A stretch of DNA of 64,000 nucleotides, taken from NCBI RefSeq assembly GCF_007655135.1, contig NC_045130.1, positions 15,314,001 through 15,378,000 of the forward strand, in the 5' to 3' direction. Within the stretch, counting starts at the first letter, position 1, and each line of letters begins with the position of its first letter. Source of the DNA: Punica granatum. Its lineage: Eukaryota; Streptophyta; Magnoliopsida; Myrtales; Lythraceae. This document shows positions 60,988 to 64,000 of the stretch, in pieces. The notes beneath the pieces are model-generated. The model did no database searches and had not been told where the DNA came from. It saw nothing but the letters and a program-made list of their open reading frames with translations. Position numbers and translations under genes: made by a program.

Positions 60988-63900
60988 CCCCATCTTTGAA
61001 GACTTATGCTCCAGATACGCTGCTCGAAAGGACAGATGAAGGAAAGATGATTCCGGGATTCTTTCTTCCCCCCCCCCCCCAGAGCAAAGTTGACAGGTTG
61101 TGTTCACTGTTGTATTCCACCTCTGAGCCTTATCCATAGTGGCAAGCCTATCATTAATAATAATCCAGCTGATAAAAAAAACTGTGTCTAGGAATACATG
61201 GAGTGAACCAGACAAGCTTATACCAACTAATTTTCTCCCTCTTCATTCTGAGCTCATTCCATGCACTAGAAATAGTGAACCTTCCTTTCTTACCAGCCTC
61301 CCATATGATAACATCTTCCTTGCAAGGATCCAGATAGACATTTGACGCAAGCTGTTGCAACTCCAGTCTCCTGCCCCCTCTACAAATTCTAGACGTCCAC
61401 GGAACATTGAGTGCAACGGCTACAGAGGCCTGAGAAGGAATGCCATATAAGCAGCCATTTCCAATCATAAAACTCATACTACTCCAGTTATCGTACCAGG
61501 AAAAATAATGGACTATCCATTGCCAAGTTTGTGCCTTATAAATGGATAAGCAGTATTTCTAGAGCTTCAAGAGTTTCCTCCGAGTATAGGAACAGCAGTT
61601 AGGGGTAGTAAGGTCCAGATACTCCTGCCTTTTATAAGATAAGCACTCGCCCAGGCGATCCACATGGAACCAGCTTCTTGAAGGAGCAACCAAATCAGCT
61701 TTTAAGTTGCAAGCAGAATTCCATATCTGAATATCCTTAGCACCCAAACCTCCTTCCCTTCTAGGCCTACACTCCATTTCCCATTTAACCTTCGCACCTC
61801 GTCCATCCTCATCTCGGCCTTTCCAAAGAAAAGCCTTATATTTTTGCTCCACAGACTTCAGCACGATTCAGCTTCAAACCAGACATTATATAGAAGCTAT
61901 AAAAAATGGCCAAGAGAGCTTTAAGAGGATTGACTTCACCTTTAAGGAATATCATAAGATCATCAGCAAAACCCACATGGGTAAGCTTGGTTTTCTTGCA
62001 ACATGGGTGATAGTGATACAGAATGTGCCCCTCCTCATCTGCTTTGTCAAGTAAATTGGAAAGCACTTCTATGGCCATAACAAAAAGATATGCGGATAAG
62101 GGGTCCCCCTGTCTCAGCCCCTTAAATCCCTTGGAGTAACTCTCCATGCCTCCATTAATGGAAACTGAAAAACGAGGTCCTGTAATGCACTCAAATATCC
62201 ACCTAGAGACAATTTCAAGAGCTCCTATGGCTTTGAAAATATTCCTCAAAAACAACCAACTAACAGAATCAAATGCTTTCATCACATCTGCCTTAACAGT
62301 ACATCATAGACTCGCATCCTTCCTATTGTAACCCTTCACAATCTCATGAGCTAGAAGAATATTATCCCCTACATTCCTGCCATTAACAAAAGCACGCTGA
62401 TTTGGGGAGATAAAACTAGGTAGGACCCCTTTCAATCTATTAGCAAGAATTCTTGTAATGCACTTACAGGTAACATTACAACAGGAAATAGGCCTATACT
62501 CAGCCATCTTCGAAGGATTAAGCACTTTGGTACAAGAGTAATGCATGTACTATTGACTTCTTTCAATAATTTACCACTAGAGAAAAAAACCATAATGGCA
62601 GAAGTTAACTCCTTACCCACAATATCTCATGAAGTTTTGAAGAAGTGTGCACTATATCAATCAGGCCCATAAGCTCGATCTCCATCCATACTCCAAACAG
62701 CTTCTTTTATTTCTTCCATATTAACAGGCTGAGAAAGACAAAGCCTCTGGTCATCAGAGAATCTGAAATGAAGAATATCCTGAAAAGTAGAGACATCACC
62801 ACCAGTTACAAGAGGGTCCTCAGTACCTAGGAGTTTTTTTATAAAAATCCACAGCTTCTTTTGACATGGCTTTGGAGTCATCAATCATTTTGCCATCATT
62901 TGGAGTAAGCACTTTATTACTGCTTTTAGACCTTCTAATCTTCATAGTTCCATGGAAGTAACTTCTGTTGTGATCGCCGAAGGAAAGCCATCTCACTCGA
63001 GCCTTTTGTTTATAGAAAGCCTCCTCTGCAATTCTGAGCTCATAGTAACTACTATAAAACTCACGTTCAGCAGCAGCATAGTCAGGTGCACCACCACTTC
63101 CAAGAAGTTTAGTTTAAGTATCTTTAAGAAGAATCTCAGCTTCCTTGACCCTCTTAGAATATCACTATAGTTGTGTTTATTAAAAGCCTTGAAATCCTGC
63201 TTCATCAACTTTAACTTTCTAGTGAGTACAAACATATGGGGGTACCCTCCACATCTCTAGACCGTCCCTTCCTTACAAGCTCAGCATAGTTGGGATTTGT
63301 TGTCCAGAAATTGAAAAAATTGAAGGAGCTCTTCTTTTGAATCTTTTCCTGAGTCACTGATGTGATACTGGAGCAGTGATCAGAAATCAATGGGGCTGAG
63401 AACTCCACAACAGAGATAGGGAACATACTTAGCCAATGTTCATTAACAAGCACTCGATCTAGTTTCCTGGCAATGAAACCATCAGATCTTCTGTTGGTCC
63501 AAGGGTAGAAGCTTCCAAGCCAGGGATGGTCTTGAAGCTCAGTATCTTCATAAAGGGCTTTAAAATCTTCCATACCTGGGAGCTCCCTAGTATCGCAATT
63601 ACTTGCCTCTTTTGTATCACTCACAGCGTTAAAGTCATCAGCCACTGCCCAAGGCAAGCATCCAACAATACATTTGATGTGCCTCAGGGAATTCTAGGAT
63701 TGGACCCTCTCATTGGCAGTGTTAGCAGCATATATGGCAGAAAACCAGAATTTAGTATTATCCTCTAGCGAAACAAGACTAAGGATTCCTTGGTCAGATA
63801 GATCAACAACTAAGAGGACCACATATCTATCATAGAAAATCCATATTCTCCCCAATGGATGATAAGAATAGTTGTGAACAAAACTCCACTCCGCAAGCAT

Positions 63901-64000
63901 GCTATCCTTTATACTATCAGCTCTATTTTCACGCACTCGAGTCTCCAAGATACAAACAATATTAATCTTGTTCCATGCCAAGATTTTAGTCATTTGAAGG
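60988..64000 (-). mobile_element. L1-like LINE, broken, continues beyond the window
   Basis: Read on the minus strand: endonuclease domain in two frames (63993-63694 with ILAWNKINIVCILETRVREN; 63657-63211 with WTNRRSDGFIARKLDRVLVN and a final SDHCS), a linker (63235-62993), reverse transcriptase pieces (62884-62657, 62546-62304, 62285-61836) with GLRQGDPLSAYLF and the catalytic FADD at about 61959-61970, and a zinc-binding domain of the reverse transcriptase end (about 61477-60990). At least five frameshifts or stops separate the pieces, so it is inactive. The domain order is that of plant L1 second open frames. The first open frame and 5' end lie outside the window. A C run of about 12 is at 61070-61081. 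Confidence 0.85.

Overview
The window is nuclear DNA from a flowering plant, most likely a core eudicot. It is AT-rich, its genes contain many GT-AG introns, it has long (TA)n/(GA)n microsatellites, and it carries plant-type transposable elements (Ty3 LTR elements using an initiator-Met tRNA primer site, PIF/Harbinger and Tourist-like elements, Helitrons, tRNA-derived SINEs, an L1-like LINE). I cannot name the species.

Layout. 1-8 kb: AT-rich intergenic DNA with two well-bounded SINEs and a Helitron. 8.4-8.9 kb: a small DUF1279 (FAM210-like) membrane protein gene, minus strand. 9.3-12.7 kb: a Tourist-like MITE, a minus-strand Helitron and an internally deleted Ty3 element. 12.9-15.8 kb: an intact eight-exon bHLH gene that I identify as an ABORTED MICROSPORES (AMS) orthologue, a tapetum and pollen-wall regulator. 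19.6-25.3 kb: two tandem plus-strand genes for membrane-anchored coiled-coil proteins that share a C-terminal Cys-x-Phe-Tyr-Arg-Ser-Cys signature; I do not recognise the family. 25.9-27.4 kb: an intact SKP1 gene (SCF ubiquitin-ligase adaptor), minus strand. 27.9-33 kb: a nest of transposons, in which a composite LTR cluster with its own 5-bp target duplication sits inside a dead PIF/Harbinger element. 33-41 kb: decaying SKP1-like paralogues on the same strand (an exon relic, a copy with a frameshifted C-terminus, and a copy with a frameshift plus a stop) and a segmental duplication of flanking DNA. 42.1-44.4 kb: an intact ten-exon phosphatidylinositol synthase gene. 49.5-50.5 kb: a BOI-type RING E3 ligase gene. 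51-60.8 kb: gene-poor DNA with microsatellites and one TIR element. 60.8-64 kb: a broken L1-like LINE that runs off the right edge.

The genes do not form a pathway. Two of them touch ubiquitin ligation (SKP1, BOI-like), one lipid signalling (PIS) and one anther development (AMS). The least explained parts are the tandem coiled-coil membrane gene pair, the SKP1-like array at different stages of decay, and the composite head-to-head LTR structure. Exon coordinates were assigned by hand from splice-site sequence, reading phase and family similarity. For AMS, PIS, SKP1 and the BOI-like gene the phases close perfectly and the protein lengths match the families.
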